64,000 nucleotides of DNA from Saccharum officinarum (lineage: Eukaryota > Streptophyta > Magnoliopsida > Poales > Poaceae), in contig CM036215.1 of NCBI GenBank assembly GCA_020631735.1, positions 9,636,346 to 9,700,345 on the forward strand. The letters run 5' to 3'. A program made the translations under genes and the position numbers. The notes under the pieces were generated by a model that did not search any database, was not told where the DNA came from, and was given only the letters and a program-made list of their open reading frames with translations. Of this stretch, positions 10,972-23,673 are shown piece after piece (position 1 is the first letter of the stretch; every line of letters begins with the position of its first letter).

Positions 10972-12309
10972 GTCGCATCCACATTGCCGCATCTAGCTCG
11001 AGGCTCCCTGTCGTTGCCGGATCTGGCCCCACGGTGGCCGGATCTAGACCCACCTGCACCGGAGAAGGACCTGCCGGCTGCAGATCTGCAAAGAGGAGAG
11101 AGCGACAAGTGAGGGAGATGAAGAGAGGAAGAGAGGGAGACAGGGAGAGAGAGCGACCTACCTCCGCCGTCGAACCACGCGCCACCGCGCGCCGCCATGT
11201 CTATGGCCCAAAGTCCTGAACTCATCTCCTGTGTTCGTACAAGTTAGAATAGAGCTCGTCTAGCCACAGTATAGAGTTGGATTCCAAAACGTATTAGAAC
11301 AGATAACACGTGTTAAAATAGGTCTTTGGCAAAAGGATTCAACCTATGTGACTACCTGCACGTACTACCACGACAGGGCACCACCTTTGCGCATCGCCCA
11401 ACATCATGGTACAGTGGACTTAACAGCCATGGGGTGAACAATGGTGCCTCCGCCGCCACAACCTTAGCTCGCACCTCATAGCAGCACATGTTAGGGCCGG
11501 GTCTACTCCGGTGTTCCAGCGATATACATGTTTTTTTCTACTTGTATACGTCTGACAAAGGTTGTGCGCTATATAGGCTTACGCTCTGTTCGGCTGATGG
11601 TTTCTGCGGCTGCTGCTGATGCTGATGCTGATTTGTTGTGAGAGAAAAACACTGTTGAATGGATCGCTGATTCTGGTTGATAAGCTTGCACTGCTGCGTG
11701 CGGCACGGCGTGGCGCATTTGAGCAAGACTCGCTCGGAGCCGTGATGTGAGATTGCTCCCTGACGCGCGTTCGATGTTACTGGGTGTTCGGCGGGCGCAG
11801 GTGTCACTTCTTGTGCGTACAAGGGCCATAGCCCATAGAGACATACAGTATATAGTAGACGCAGAACCAAGCACGACCATAATCATTCCCGAAGGCCATG
11901 TGTAGCTGTAAGTCTGAGGGTTGTAGATTGTAATTTTGTAGCGGAGGTTACTTCTTGCTTGGCTTGCTGCTTGTTTGCTTACTTGCACTTAGTAACTGAT
12001 TTATGATGGTGTCAAACTGTCAATGTCTACGACCCTGCTTCTAGAGACAGCAAGGCTGAAGCAGCAAGTCAGATAGTCAGGTCGGGCCTACAAATGGCCT
12101 AACTGGTTTCGGGCCTAAAATCAGAGCCCATGCCAACCTAGTGAGTTGGTTCAGGCCTCACATCTTGGACCTCAATGAACCACCAGTGTCTTTTTATTGT
12201 AAAAAGAATCAAAATTATGTTTCAGGCTAGGCTCGGAATGAGTTTTTTTAGTGGAAGTTAAACATTTAAAATGGATCCAATCCATCGGACGCTCCTGCAA
12301 TAGTAGAAG
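10972..12309. other. Outer element continuation and unassigned sequence
   Basis: From 10972 to about 11220 is a GC-rich stretch that may be the inner part of the outer CACTA element. No protein is recognised. The rest, apart from the MITE-like part at 11575-11690, is featureless. Confidence 0.4.
11575..11690. repeat. MITE-like fragment (GTTCGGCTG... family)
   Basis: The phrase 'tgttcggctg...gtgagagaaaaacactgtt' occurs here and, inverted and diverged, at about 21535-21630. It includes a short GCTGCTGAT run. No target duplication was defined. Confidence 0.4.
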
Positions 12310-13658
12310 TTGGCCAAAAAGGCCTATCTTATTACCTCAGTTCTTCCACTGTTCATCACACCGTCTACCATTGTCCACCCATTAGTGGATTGGCTGCCTA
12401 CGTCAGGGTTAAGGAGGCCGGTGACAAGCAGTCGGGCGAACCTCCCTCAACTTGTTAGTGAACTCATTAATCCGACGATGGCAACTTGGGATCGTGAGAA
12501 GTTAATGGAGTCTTTTACACCGATGGATGTGATCATGAGCATCCCTCTCAGCACAAGGCGTCAAGAAGAATTTTGGGCTTGGCACCTTGAAAAGCGTGGC
12601 GTTTTCTCGGTTCGATCAGCATATAAGATGCTTGCACACCGTAAGTTTCTGGCCGGGAATGTGGGTGCCTCAAACAAACAGGTTGCTGAGAAGGAGTGGT
12701 CTACATTGTGGGGAATCAAGGTTCCCTCCAAAGTACGTGTTTTCCTGTGGAGACTAGCCGGGTGCTCTCTCCCATCAAAGGACATTCTCCACCACAGGAA
12801 CATGGCGGAAAATATTGCGTGCCAAATAGTGGAGCCAAGGACTCGTGGAAACACTTGCTTCTCGAATGTAATATGGCACGATGTGTATGGGCTCTCGAGA
12901 AAGAGGAGATCACTGAACACCTTTGCCAAATTGAGGAACAAGATGCGAAGGGTTGGCTGGCCGCAGTGATGAAGTCCCTGCGACATGAGGACCTGATTCA
13001 AGTGACTGTTACTCTATGGGAAATCTAGTATGCGAGGAGGAAAGCTATGCATGAAAACATTTATCAAAGCCCGCTCTCGACTCATCAGTTTGTTACCAAT
13101 TTTGTGGCCTACCTACACAAAGGAGGGTGCGTCCTGAAGTTTAGAGAAGTCCGGCTAGGTGGATCCCTCCCCCAGCGGGATTTATGAAGATCAATGTTGA
13201 TGCAGCCTTGGCCAAAAATTCAGGAGTCATTGTTGCGGTGGCTGTTGCTCGGGACACGGCTGGGCGATTCTTGGGGGCTTCGGTTGTGGTTTTAGAGGGT
13301 CTCATGGAACCCGACACGGTGGAAGCAATGGCATGCAAAGAAGGTCTTGCACTCACCAGTGATTTGGTTCTGCGAGATTTCAGATTGGCGTGTGATAATG
13401 TTGGGGTTATCAGAAGCATCAAGTAAGGAAGCATGGGCACTTATGGTCACGTCGTCCAGGAGATTAGAGCTAGATCAAATGACTTTAGGCTTGTTGATTT
13501 TGTCCATGAGGGGAGGCAATCCAATACGGATGCTCATAATTTACCTAGAAGTTGTATTTATGCCGAACTTGGGCGACATGTTTGGCTTCTATCTCCGCTA
13601 GATGGCGTTTGTAATTCTTATGAAACTCAATAAAGGGTTTTATTCTGCTTAAAAAAAA
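12310..13658 (+). pseudogene. LINE ORF2 C-terminus with RNase H, decayed
   Basis: The order is a zf-RVT region (WHLEKRGVFSVRSAYKML, then VPSKVRVFLWRL) in one frame, continuing after a frameshift near 12830 (DSWKHLLLECNMARCVW). An in-frame TAG follows at 13026-13028. Then comes an RNase H domain starting MKINVDAALA at 13184 with the second acidic residue in LACDN. That domain is broken by another frameshift and stop near 13424. The copy ends in an A-run at 13651-13658 after an AATAAAGG signal. The family differs from the LINE at 2.7 kb, which has no RNase H. No target duplication was identified. Confidence 0.85.
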
Positions 13659-14204
13659 TCTCACCGTCTACCGAGAGTTTTTCGCGCTAAGAAATCCGAG
13701 GCGCTAATAGCGCTGTTTAGCCGGAGATTGCCGCGACATTGTCTTCGTTTAGCGGCAGGCCGGCAGGTCAAGAACACAGCCGGCCCAATATACCTCCAGC
13801 TCCAGGTCAAATGCACAAACTACGTAACCCCTCCACTTTTTTTTGAGCAACCCCTAGAGTCCATTGCTGTGCTCGCTCTCCAGCTCCAGAAAAGCGGCGG
13901 CGGCGGCTGTGCCCTGTGCCCGGCGCTCGGCATCGGCTGTGGATTGAAGACGCTGGCGCGGCGCAGCTCTTCGGTCTTCCCCAAGCGCGGCTCCGAGGGG
14001 CAGCTTCGAGCGGAGGTGGCTGGCGACGGCATCGGCAGCTGCTGTGCCGGTATGGTGTCGGCTGTGGATTGGAGATGGTGGCGCGGCGCGGCGCGGCTCT
14101 TCCTATCTTCCCTAAGTGCGGCTTCCAGCGGAGCGGCCGGCTGCGACCGCTTCGAGCAGAGGCAGCCGGCGGCAGCAGCTTGAATCGCCGTGGAAGCTGC
14201 CATG
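13659..14204. other. GC-rich stretch with an internal duplication
   Basis: The block 'gtcggctgtggattg...gcggctcttc' occurs twice about 125 bp apart (near 13930-14000 and 14055-14130), at roughly 80% similarity by eye. Open frames cross it, but none resembles a known protein. It may be captured GC-rich exon sequence. Confidence 0.35.
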
Positions 14205-14212
14205 GCTAGGAG

Positions 14213-14554
14213 CAAGGTTTTTATTATCGGAAATTAAAATTTATCGGACGTAATGGATAAAGAGGATAAGCAAGATATATCGGAAATATCGGACCAAATT
14301 CAAAAAATTTAAAAAAAATTCAAAAAATTGTAGAATTTGACTTGAAACTATTCTTTAAACATCACTTGTTCACAAATCAAAACAAGAATAAATCATTATA
14401 AGTGTCGGACCGTCGCGTGGCTGATTTTGGATTGTCTGTATAGAAACAGGAAAGAAGGGGAAAATTTGGCTGATATCAAATTTTATCGGACCCCAGGGAT
14501 AGAAAGAAAATTTCGAAAATATCGGTGACTTTCGGTCGATTAAAAAAAACCCTG
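14213..14554. mobile_element. hAT-type MITE, 342 bp
   Basis: Termini CAAGGTTTTTATTATCGG and, inverted, CAGGGTTTTTTTTAATCG form imperfect TIRs with the CAGGG start of hAT elements. An 8-bp target duplication GCTAGGAG lies at 14205-14212 and 14555-14562. The interior is AT-rich with repeated 'atcgga' words and no coding capacity. Confidence 0.88.
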
Positions 14555-14562
14555 GCTAGGAG

Positions 14563-15941
<1,379 letters not shown>

Positions 15942-17098
15942 TGGCTTGGCTTGTAGCATGTTGCTAGCTTTTCCTCGTCTTCCAACCATGGTTTTTGCTT
16001 AGCTATTGTTTGCAAGCAAAAAGGGATGTTATGCGTTTATCTCCTAGGCCAGACTGCATTAAGTAATTATTGCATCTGTGACTACCAGCTAATCCGAGTA
16101 GAATTTGAATCCTCTGGGCAAACAATTATTCTGTGCAAAACTGCAAAATCCTCTCTTGATCCCTCCTCCTGATTTTCTTTTATCTTCACACGTACACTCC
16201 AGCAGCATGCAACGTGCATCAAAGTGGCGCCAGGGTCTCCGTGCTGGACATACTCCTGAATGTGCTGTTCATCAGCTAGCGCCATCCTTAATCCGCGCAT
16301 GATATCTTGATCTGTCAATTATAGTCCATACAACTTGATATGACAACGCCAAGTCGCCAGCACTTGATAATTGTAACTCCACATCCTTCTGCTCCTCATA
16401 AATCCTGCTGCTTGAGTAGCTAAGTACAGATTAATCAAAATACTCTTGTTAATGGTGGATTTGTCTTGTTCACTAAATCACTAATAATTAACCTGGCCAT
16501 TGGATATATTTCAGGCTTTCATCGGCTAAAAAACAAATAAGCTATAAATAAAGCCGAATTTGGCAACAAACCCTGCCCGGCCAAATTATAGCATCAACAA
16601 TGTCGTCGAGCCATCGGTTTTAATGACAAGGCCCTAGAGCCAGTGTTTGCATCAAAAAAATCAAGATCTGGACAGCACATGGTGACAAAGTTAAAAGGAC
16701 ATAACTCCCTTGTCTAGAATCTGTTTTGGGTGAAGGACAACTGGTAACTCGTTGGAAAGGTAATTTCATAAGCTTTTCATCAGGGCATTTTGCACATGTT
16801 CTGTTCTAGACACAGGGGGTAATCCACGAGAAGAAGATGCAGCAGCGTGCAGCGAAGGTAATGACACAGGGGGTAAACCCATAAGTTTAACGTAACAAAT
16901 TCTCCTGAACATTAGAATGAGAAGGCACAAGTGGTACAAGGTAAGTTGCTGTGTCGATTTTGTTGTTTAGGACTAGCAATTTGGTTCCTCCAAAGTGACA
17001 GGAAGACATATATAATCAGCCTTCATGTAACACAATTAATTATAAACCTTTATATAACACAATGAAGATGGCGCTATAAGTGAACCATGCATGACTAG
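15942..17098. other. Former 3' UTR-like sequence and unassigned DNA
   Basis: The first 200 bp read like a 3' UTR continuing the PCNA copy. The rest has no gene; 'gacacagggggtaa' occurs twice (about 16810 and 16863). Confidence 0.4.
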
Positions 17099-17344
17099 TT
17101 GCATGAAGATTTTTCCCCCATGATGGTATGGTATTTGAAAAAGACTGCAGGATTCACTTACTTCAGAAGAAATGCACCCCGAATAGAATTGAAAAACACT
17201 GATGGATCAAGGTTAAGCATGAGAGGAAGCTTGATCAACTATCTCAACCATGCTCAGTCTTATATGGAAATACTTGGGTATAATGACCTATGGGCCAACT
17301 TATCAAGACCAAGGATCATGACAAAGGATGAAGTCGACCAGTGA
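17099..17344 (+). other. Short open frame, unknown, 81 codons
   Basis: The frame encodes MHEDFSPMMVWYLKKTAGFT and continues with balanced, protein-like composition, ending KDEVDQ. GC content and codon use are neutral. I do not recognise it. It may be one exon of a captured or decayed gene: the last codons overlap a possible donor 'cagtgagt' at 17338-17345. Confidence 0.25.
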
Positions 17345-17564
17345 GTTCAAAGATTATTAATAAAATTTCTTCACAATTGGCTTTGCCATGATTAATAGGA
17401 TAAAGTGAAGAAAAAGTTGCATGGACATCCTTTAAATCTTGCAACACAAGGACAATGCATGTAATGCTTTGAGAATTTAATAAAAGCTTCCTTTATAAAA
17501 AAGACAAAAAAATGAAGCGTAGTGCTGTCTATGAGGGAATAGGGAAGCAAAACACAACCTTAAT

Positions 17565-18815
17565 TGTGTTTAACGGCAGTGCTATCACCCGAACGATCTG
17601 ACGGACGCGAACGTCCGAACGCCCGTGCCTGCTACACGGCCGCACGGGCACCTACTACACACACGGGCGGGGGACTGCTCGAGCCGCTCCCCGTGCTTCT
17701 TGCTTCCCGCACCCCTCCCCTCCCTGCCGCTCCAAGCGCTTGCCTGCTGCGCCTATGCTGCTCCCCTGCTTCCCGCACGCATGCGGGGACCACCTGTGCC
17801 CTTGCCGCCATCTCCCTCCGCTTCCCGCTCCCGCCGCCTAGCAGCGCTCCATCCCTCCGCTCCCACGCGCATGCACGATGCCCCAACAACTGTAGCAGGA
17901 AGTTGTGGCAGGTGGGACGCATTGCAACATGTGCAGCATCCCGATCTACTTTTAAAACATCTAGATAAAACACTTGCAACATGCGTCTGAAACACTTGCA
18001 AAAACACCTAAAACACTTGAAAACACATGTGTAGCAATTGCAAAACATATGCAACATCCAGATGAAACGCTTGCAACATACATATAAACACCTGTAACAC
18101 TTAAAACAAACGCTTGCAACATGCATATTATGCAACATCCAGATCTACTTATGCAACATTCAGATGAAACACTTGAAACATATGTCTGAAACACTTAAAA
18201 CATACGCTTGTAACATGCATATATTATTGTTGCAACATATGCAACATCTCAGATCTACTTTGGCAACATACAGATGAAACACTTGAAACATCTATCTGAA
18301 ACGTCTGAAACACTTAAAACACAGCGTCGCCGGCAGCCACGACCTACCTAGTGTGGAATAGCAGCCCAGCGTACACCTAGGCATAGGTGCACCGGTGACG
18401 ACCTCCTCCTAGTGGCATCGGGTGGTGGTGACTAGATGAAAGCCATAGCCGCGATAGACGAGGTGAGATAGGGGCAGACGCGGGATGGTGGCGCGGCGTG
18501 GGATTGCGGCGGGCACGACACGGGATGAAGCGCAGTAGAGGATGGTTGTGGCGGATGGGGCGCAGCGGAGGATGGCCATGGCGGTGAGGCAGAGTGGGCA
18601 CGAGCAGAGGGCACGGTGGAGGCGACTGCTGTGGACAGATGGCACGGTGGAAGCGGCTACAACGAACGAAAGAGTGGGGAAATGTTCTGCCGGAAAATGA
18701 ACGAGAGTGGGAAAATATTCTGCAGGAGTTGAGGAGGCTAGATGCAGGTTGCTTGGGCCGGTCCACAGGTCTAGTAAGCGAAGCGTCTGGGCGGACGGAC
18801 GAACACCTTGACCCT
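17565..18815. repeat. Element with degenerate AAACACTTGCAACAT repeats
   Basis: From 17930 to 18320 the sequence is built of degenerate units such as 'gaaacacttgaaacat', 'gcaacatccagatgaaac' and 'agatctact'. The same words occur inverted at 41460-41825. The flanks are GC-rich. Words like 'ctatcacccgaacg...gacggacgc' near 17580 and, inverted, 'gcggacggacgaac...cctatcatt' near 18790 suggest terminal inverted repeats of a Mutator-like element. Target duplications were not resolved. Confidence 0.5.
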
Positions 18816-19204
18816 ATCATTATCGTTGTTTTACTCCTGGCTGATTAGATTGAGTCCTCTTTTCCTTTTCTTTATTAGCACCTTTACGTGTGTTCTTTTG
18901 TTTTCTTTTATCTTTTGTTTTCATGTTGCACCAACCTATCGACGGAGCCTAACTAATAAGCCTTTTATGCATAACCCTTTTTCATTTACATATTGTTTTT
19001 CTAGTCACTTACAATTGAACCCTATCATTTTGGGTTTTTGCATATCTATGCCTCTTATTCTAAGCCTATGGTCTCTCGTGTAGATGTTGGCCTTCGAGTA
19101 GCCCATCTGGCCCACCCTATGTCTAGGAAGCCGATTTTGTCTTCCATGACATACGTGTGCCTCGTTTCATCGTCACCTTCGGCCGTTCTCAACCTTATAA
19201 TAAA
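18816..19204. other. No gene seen
   Basis: T-rich, featureless sequence between the repeat element and the foldback. Confidence 0.5.
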
Positions 19205-20253
19205 GGAAAAACTCTACTTAACCCCCTGAACTATCAGCGAGGGTCTAACCTACACCCCTAACTATAAAATCGTCTGTTTTACACCCTGAACTTTTTAAAA
19301 CCGTTCAAAGTACATCCTGGAGTGGTTTTGGACTGTGGTTTTGCTACAGTAACTATAGTTTTGCTACAGTAACGTCGGTTTTGACTTTTCCTTTTTCTAT
19401 TTATTTTCGCTGAATCTTTCAAAAATCATAGTAAATCACAGAAAAATCATAAAATAGAAAATCTAATTTTATTGGACTCCACACGAGTAGATCTACACAA
19501 TGAACATATAATATAGTATGTCTTAGTACATTTTTTTTTCTGTAGCTTTAAATTATTTAGAAAATTAAATTTTGTCTGTAATTAATTGAAATAATTTATA
19601 GCTACAACTTTTATGGTCCAATTGTGGTGAAATTTTTATGATGGAGTTATTATTATATGCTTGAACTATAGTAAAAATTTCATACTCATTGGATCATATA
19701 TAACTTAGTTATAGATTTATTTAGGTTTATGTTTAGGTTTATGCTTGTTAAATATAAATAAATCTATAACTAAATTATACATGATCCAATCAGTTTGAAA
19801 TTTTTACTACAGTTCAAGCATACAATAATTAATTTACTATAAAAAATTTAACTACAATTGGACCATAAAAGCTGTAGCTATGAATTATTCCAATTAATTA
19901 CGGATAAAATTTAATTTTCTAACTAATTTAAAGCTACAGAAAAAAAAATTATACTAAAGCATACTATATTATATATTCATTGTGTAGATCTACTCATGTG
20001 GAGTCCAACAAAATTAAATTTTTTATTTTATGATTTTTCTGTGATTTATTATGATTTTTCAAAGATTCAGCAGAAATAAATAGAAAAAGAAAAGTCAAAA
20101 CCGATGTTACTGTAGCAAAACCGCCGTCCAAAACCGCTACAGGGTGTAATTTGAATGGTTTTGGAAAGTTCATGGTGTAAAACAGACGATTTTATAGTTA
20201 GGGTGTAGGTTAGACACTAGCTGATAGTTCAGGGGGCTAAGTAGACTTTTTCC
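19205..20253. mobile_element. Foldback element, 1,049 bp, arms about 500 bp
   Basis: The sequence from GGAAAAACTCTACTTA at 19205 is repeated in inverse orientation up to 20253 (ending TAAGTAGACTTTTTCC). The two arms align through almost the whole element and meet near 19730, so a transcript would form one long imperfect hairpin. Arms include paired blocks 'tgctacagtaac' and 'gtctgttttacaccctgaac'. There is no coding capacity. AT-rich flanks prevent a firm target duplication. Confidence 0.88.
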
Positions 20254-20494
20254 AATTAATAATAAATAAATACACAAAATAACCATGTATTTAAGTTGAG
20301 TGAAGCATTAGTCAATTTTCAATGGGGGATTATCATTTATTGCAGCTAGCTCTAAATATGGACCATGGATTTTATTTTGTACTCCGTATTATTGAAATAA
20401 AATTGGACCACTCAAGTACTTGGGGAAAAAAAGAGTAAAAATGGAGCAGGAGAGGGAAGGGGATTTCTCCGGAATCTTCTTCCCTGGCATGGTT

Positions 20495-20737
20495 GGGTGT
20501 GTTTAGTTACACGAAAAGGTGTAAAAAAGTATTGTAGTATGTTTTGACTTTATTTGGTAAATAGTGTCAAACCGTTGACTAATTAGGTTCAAAACGTTTA
20601 TCTCGCAAAGTACAACCAAGCTGTACAATTAGTTTTTAATTTTATCTACATTTAGTACTTCATGCATATATCGCAAGTTTAATGTGACGAAGAATCTTTT
20701 GTTTGCACAGTATTTTTTTAAGGAAGTAAACACAACC
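20495..20737. mobile_element. MITE of the 244-bp TGTTTAGTT family, copy 1
   Basis: Termini GGGTGTGTTTAGTT and, inverted, GGTTGTGTTTACTT. A likely 3-bp duplication GTT lies at 20492-20494 and 20738-20740. The interior has the family phrases 'gactaattaggttcaaa' and 'ctgtacaattagtttttaat'. Its 243-bp length matches the copies at 38.2 and 38.8 kb. Three-base duplications suggest the PIF/Harbinger group. Confidence 0.75.
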
Positions 20738-20853
20738 GTTGTCTGGTTGGGCACTCCCCTCGAGACTCCAGAGACCGTGGTGCTGGTGCCACAGCTGCCG
20801 GTGGGCCCCGGGGTAGATTCCGCATTGATCCGTGGCATCCGCGTCTGGTCTTA

Positions 20854-21295
20854 GACTACTCGCACTCATGTACCTCTATATTCATCCTCTATACGTCCTA
20901 GTCAGCAAGATTCTCTACTCTATACTCAATTCTTCCGCACCCATCCATCCTCTATATCATCCTCTATCCACTCTATTCACTGTAGGACCGACTTGTCACT
21001 TTATCTAAATATATCCATGTGTGTTCTAGTTTTGAAGGATTTATTGAGACGAATTTAATGGTGCAATCGAAATTTAATTTAGATTTTTGGTTTGTGAGTT
21101 ATAGCATTTTTTTTCCTTTGTTTAGCTAGCGGGGTCCGCCACTACAGAGTATAGAGTAAGCACAGTACTACTCTAAATATAGAGTGAGAGAAAGGATAGA
21201 ATATCGTTTTAAAGTACCCAGTGCAGCAGTTTTTACTCTATATTCATACTCTAAAGCTTTAGAGTATCGTTTTAGAGTATCCATTACGGATAGTC
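20854..21295. mobile_element. Tourist-like MITE, 442 bp, upstream of the GARP gene
   Basis: Termini GACTACTCGCA and, inverted, GACTATCCGTA are flanked by TTA at 20851-20853 and 21296-21298, the target duplication of PIF/Harbinger elements. The interior is rich in 'tctactctat' and 'agagtat' words. It ends only 51 bp before the first NIGT1-type motif of the gene downstream. Confidence 0.8.
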
Positions 21296-21346
21296 TTATC
21301 CCGTTGGGCCGGGCCGGGGCCCACCCGCGTCGCGGCAGCGGAACTG

Positions 21347-21364
21347 GAATCCCGCCGAATATTC
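21347..21364 (+). promoter_or_regulatory. GAATC plus GAATATTC motifs upstream of the GARP gene
   Basis: GAATC (21347-21351) and the palindrome GAATATTC (21357-21364) lie 5 bp apart, about 390 bp before the start codon. Rice NIGT1, a protein of the same family as the one encoded here, is reported to bind both sequences and to repress its own gene. GAATATTC also fits the PHR1-binding consensus GNATATNC. Presence and spacing are seen; autoregulation is inferred. Confidence 0.6.
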
Positions 21365-21534
21365 CACGCCCTCCCCTTTTCCTGTCTTCCTGTGCCACTG
21401 TGCGCGTGAGAATAACCGAGAAAGATTCGTTTCCTACGCGACGCCTCGACCTCGATTCCATTTCCCCGTTCCTTTTCCCCTCCGGCCCTCCCCTCCTCTC
21501 CCGCGCCGCGCCTCTCGTCTTCGGGCTGGTTCGG

Positions 21535-21630
21535 CAGGTGGAAAAGCCGGCTGGTTTCGGCTGATTCAATAGTGTTCTGTGAGAGAGAATAAACTGAAAC
21601 TAGCTGAAACAAGCCGAAACATGACCAGCA
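21535..21630. repeat. MITE-like fragment in the 5' region of the GARP gene
   Basis: The phrase 'aatagtgttctgtgagagagaataaac' is the inverted, diverged form of the fragment at 11575-11690. It lies 125-220 bp before the start codon, so it may form part of the promoter or 5' UTR. Confidence 0.4.
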
Positions 21631-21753
21631 GAACAGGGCCTTCTACCTCTCCCACGGCCTGCACAACAATCAGTGCTGGGCAGAAATCAGCGCGCCGAGC
21701 TGCCGCTGCCTGGCCCTCGAGCAGTCTAGCACCGGCACGCCGCAGGACGGAGC

Positions 21754-23673
21754 ATGGAGATGGACCCGCCGCCGCCCCTGCACGCCGACCGCCGCCGCCG
21801 CTGCCGCGAGTACCTGCTCGCGCTGGAGGAGGAGCGGCGCAAGATCCAGGTGTTCCAGCGCGAGCTGCCGCTCTGCCTCGACCTCGTCACACAGAGTGAG
21901 TGCGCGCTCTCACTCGCTGTCTCGCCCTCTGCTTCGTCTGCTGTGTCCATTTCCCATTAACTTGTGCGTACGTGTGCTGTGGATGTGCAGCTATCGAGGG
22001 GATGAGGAGCCACATGGACAGCGTCGTCGTGGGCAGCGAGGAGACGGTCAGCGACCACGGCGGGCCCGTGCTGGAGGAGTTCATGCCGCTCAAGCCCACC
22101 CTCTCGTCCTCCTCCTCCGAGGACGACGACGATGAGCACGACAGCTCCCACCACCACCAACCCTCTGCCGACGGCGTCGATGCCGACAAGAACGACGAGG
22201 CGCCGGGAGATCCGGGGACGGCGGCAGCCAGAACCAGCAGCAGGCGGCGGTTGTTGCCACAGCCGGAGACCAAGAAGGCGATGCCGGACTGGCTGCAGTC
22301 CGTGCAGCTCTGGACCCAGAACCAACGACCCCCGCCGCCGCAGCACCAGGATGAGCTGCTGCCGTGCAGGCCGGTAGCGCTCAACGCCTGCCGGAAGCCC
22401 GGGGGCGCGTTCCAGCCGTTCGAGAAGGACAAGGACAAGAAGGAGAAGGAGAAGAAGCGCGCCGAGCTGCCGCTGCCGGCCTCGTCGTCGGCCACGGCCG
22501 CGGCGAGCTCGGCCGTGGTCGGGGACAGCTGCGACAGGGCGGGCGCCACCGACACCGACACAGCGGGGAATAATAAGCGCAGCGGCGACAAGGAGACGAG
22601 CATCAAAGGCGGCAAGGACAAGGAGGCCCAGTCGTCGTCGCAGGCGCCCGGCCGGAAGCCGCGTCGGTGCTGGGCGCCGGAGCTCCACCGCCGGTTCCTG
22701 CAGGCGCTGCAGCAGCTCGGCGGGTCCCACGGTTAGTTGCTCATCCTTATCCTACCACCTCATCACCAACACTTCAAATCAAAGAAAAAAATGTGTACAA
22801 ATTAGTCTGACAGACTCGGACGAGTATACCATGACCTTGCTTAGCTGCCTTCTAAATTTCAAATTTTGCGCTCTCTTCGTTACATTTGAATCTTTAGACG
22901 TATGCATATCTAAATATAGGTAAAAAAATAACTAATTACATAATTTATTTATAATTTACAAGACAATCTTTTAAGTCTAATTAGTTTATGATTAACACTA
23001 ACGGTTAAATACAAACAAAAATATTACAGTAGCAAGAAAAAATGAAAAAAACTTGCTATCTAAACTAGGCACAACTAATTGTGTTGTTGCCGATGTATGC
23101 GCATACATCCATGCAGCGGCGACGCCGAAGCAGATCCGGGAGCTCATGAAGGTCGACGGTCTCACCAACGATGAGGTCAAGAGCCATTTGCAGGTCAGGA
23201 ACTGCCTGCCTCAAAAAAGATTGTATTTTGCAGCTCCACTGTTCACTGTTCTCACATCGCTCTTCATTTTGAACTTCTTGGGAGTTCAGAAGTATCGCTT
23301 GCACACGAGGCGGCCGAACTCGGCGGCGGCGGTCCAAAGCAGCGGCACCATCGTGGCGCCGCCGGCCGCGCCACAGTTCGTCGTGGTGGGAGGAATCTGG
23401 GTGCCACCGCCGGAGTACGCTGCCGCGGCGGCAGCGGCGGCGGCGGCAGCAAAGCCGCAGCAGGTGCACGACCTAGCCGGCGACGCGTCAGGAACGACGA
23501 CGACAACCGCCAACAAGGTGTACGCTCCGGTGGCGACGACGGCGTTGACGCCCGGACTGCTGCAGCCGCGTCCGCAGAGGCAGTCGAGCAGCTGCTCCGG
23601 CGGGCGGCGCAGCGGGGACGCCTGCTCTGGGTCGCCGGCCGTGTCGTCGTCGTCGCAGACCACCTCTGCGTAG
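21754..23673 (+). CDS. GARP/G2-like transcriptional repressor, NIGT1/HRS1/HHO type
   Basis: Four exons (21754-21895, 21991-22731, 23117-23193, 23290-23673) join in frame at GT-AG introns to give 447 residues. Residues 20-60 form the N-terminal helical region typical of HRS1/HHO proteins and contain an LxLxL repression-type motif (LPLCL, 38-42). Residues 60-265 are low-complexity, rich in Ser, Asp, Lys and Pro. The single MYB-like G2 domain spans about 270-328: [14 protein letters not shown], then the split [20 protein letters not shown], then [13 protein letters not shown] Val/Ala-rich tail with a poly-Ala run follows. Family members are nuclear repressors linking nitrate and phosphate signals. 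The start is the first ATG in frame. All domains look intact. Orthology to a particular HHO gene cannot be fixed by eye. Confidence 0.93.
22850..23080. mobile_element. Diverged 244-bp-family MITE in intron 2 of the GARP gene
   Basis: The phrases 'gaatctttagacgtatgcat', 'aactaattacataatt' and 'atcttttaagtctaattag' match the MITE at 38235-38662. Ends are blurred. It makes up most of the 385-bp intron 2, which splits the DNA-binding domain. Confidence 0.6.

Noticed and set aside
17930..18320. CRISPR-like array
   Set aside because: Units vary in length and sequence, there are no uniform spacers, and the DNA is plant nuclear.
21887..22730. Long minus-strand frames opposite exon 2 of the GARP gene (244 and 257 codons)
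   Set aside because: Shadow frames of a GC-rich exon; low-complexity translations rich in Arg, Gly and Ser, with no family resemblance.
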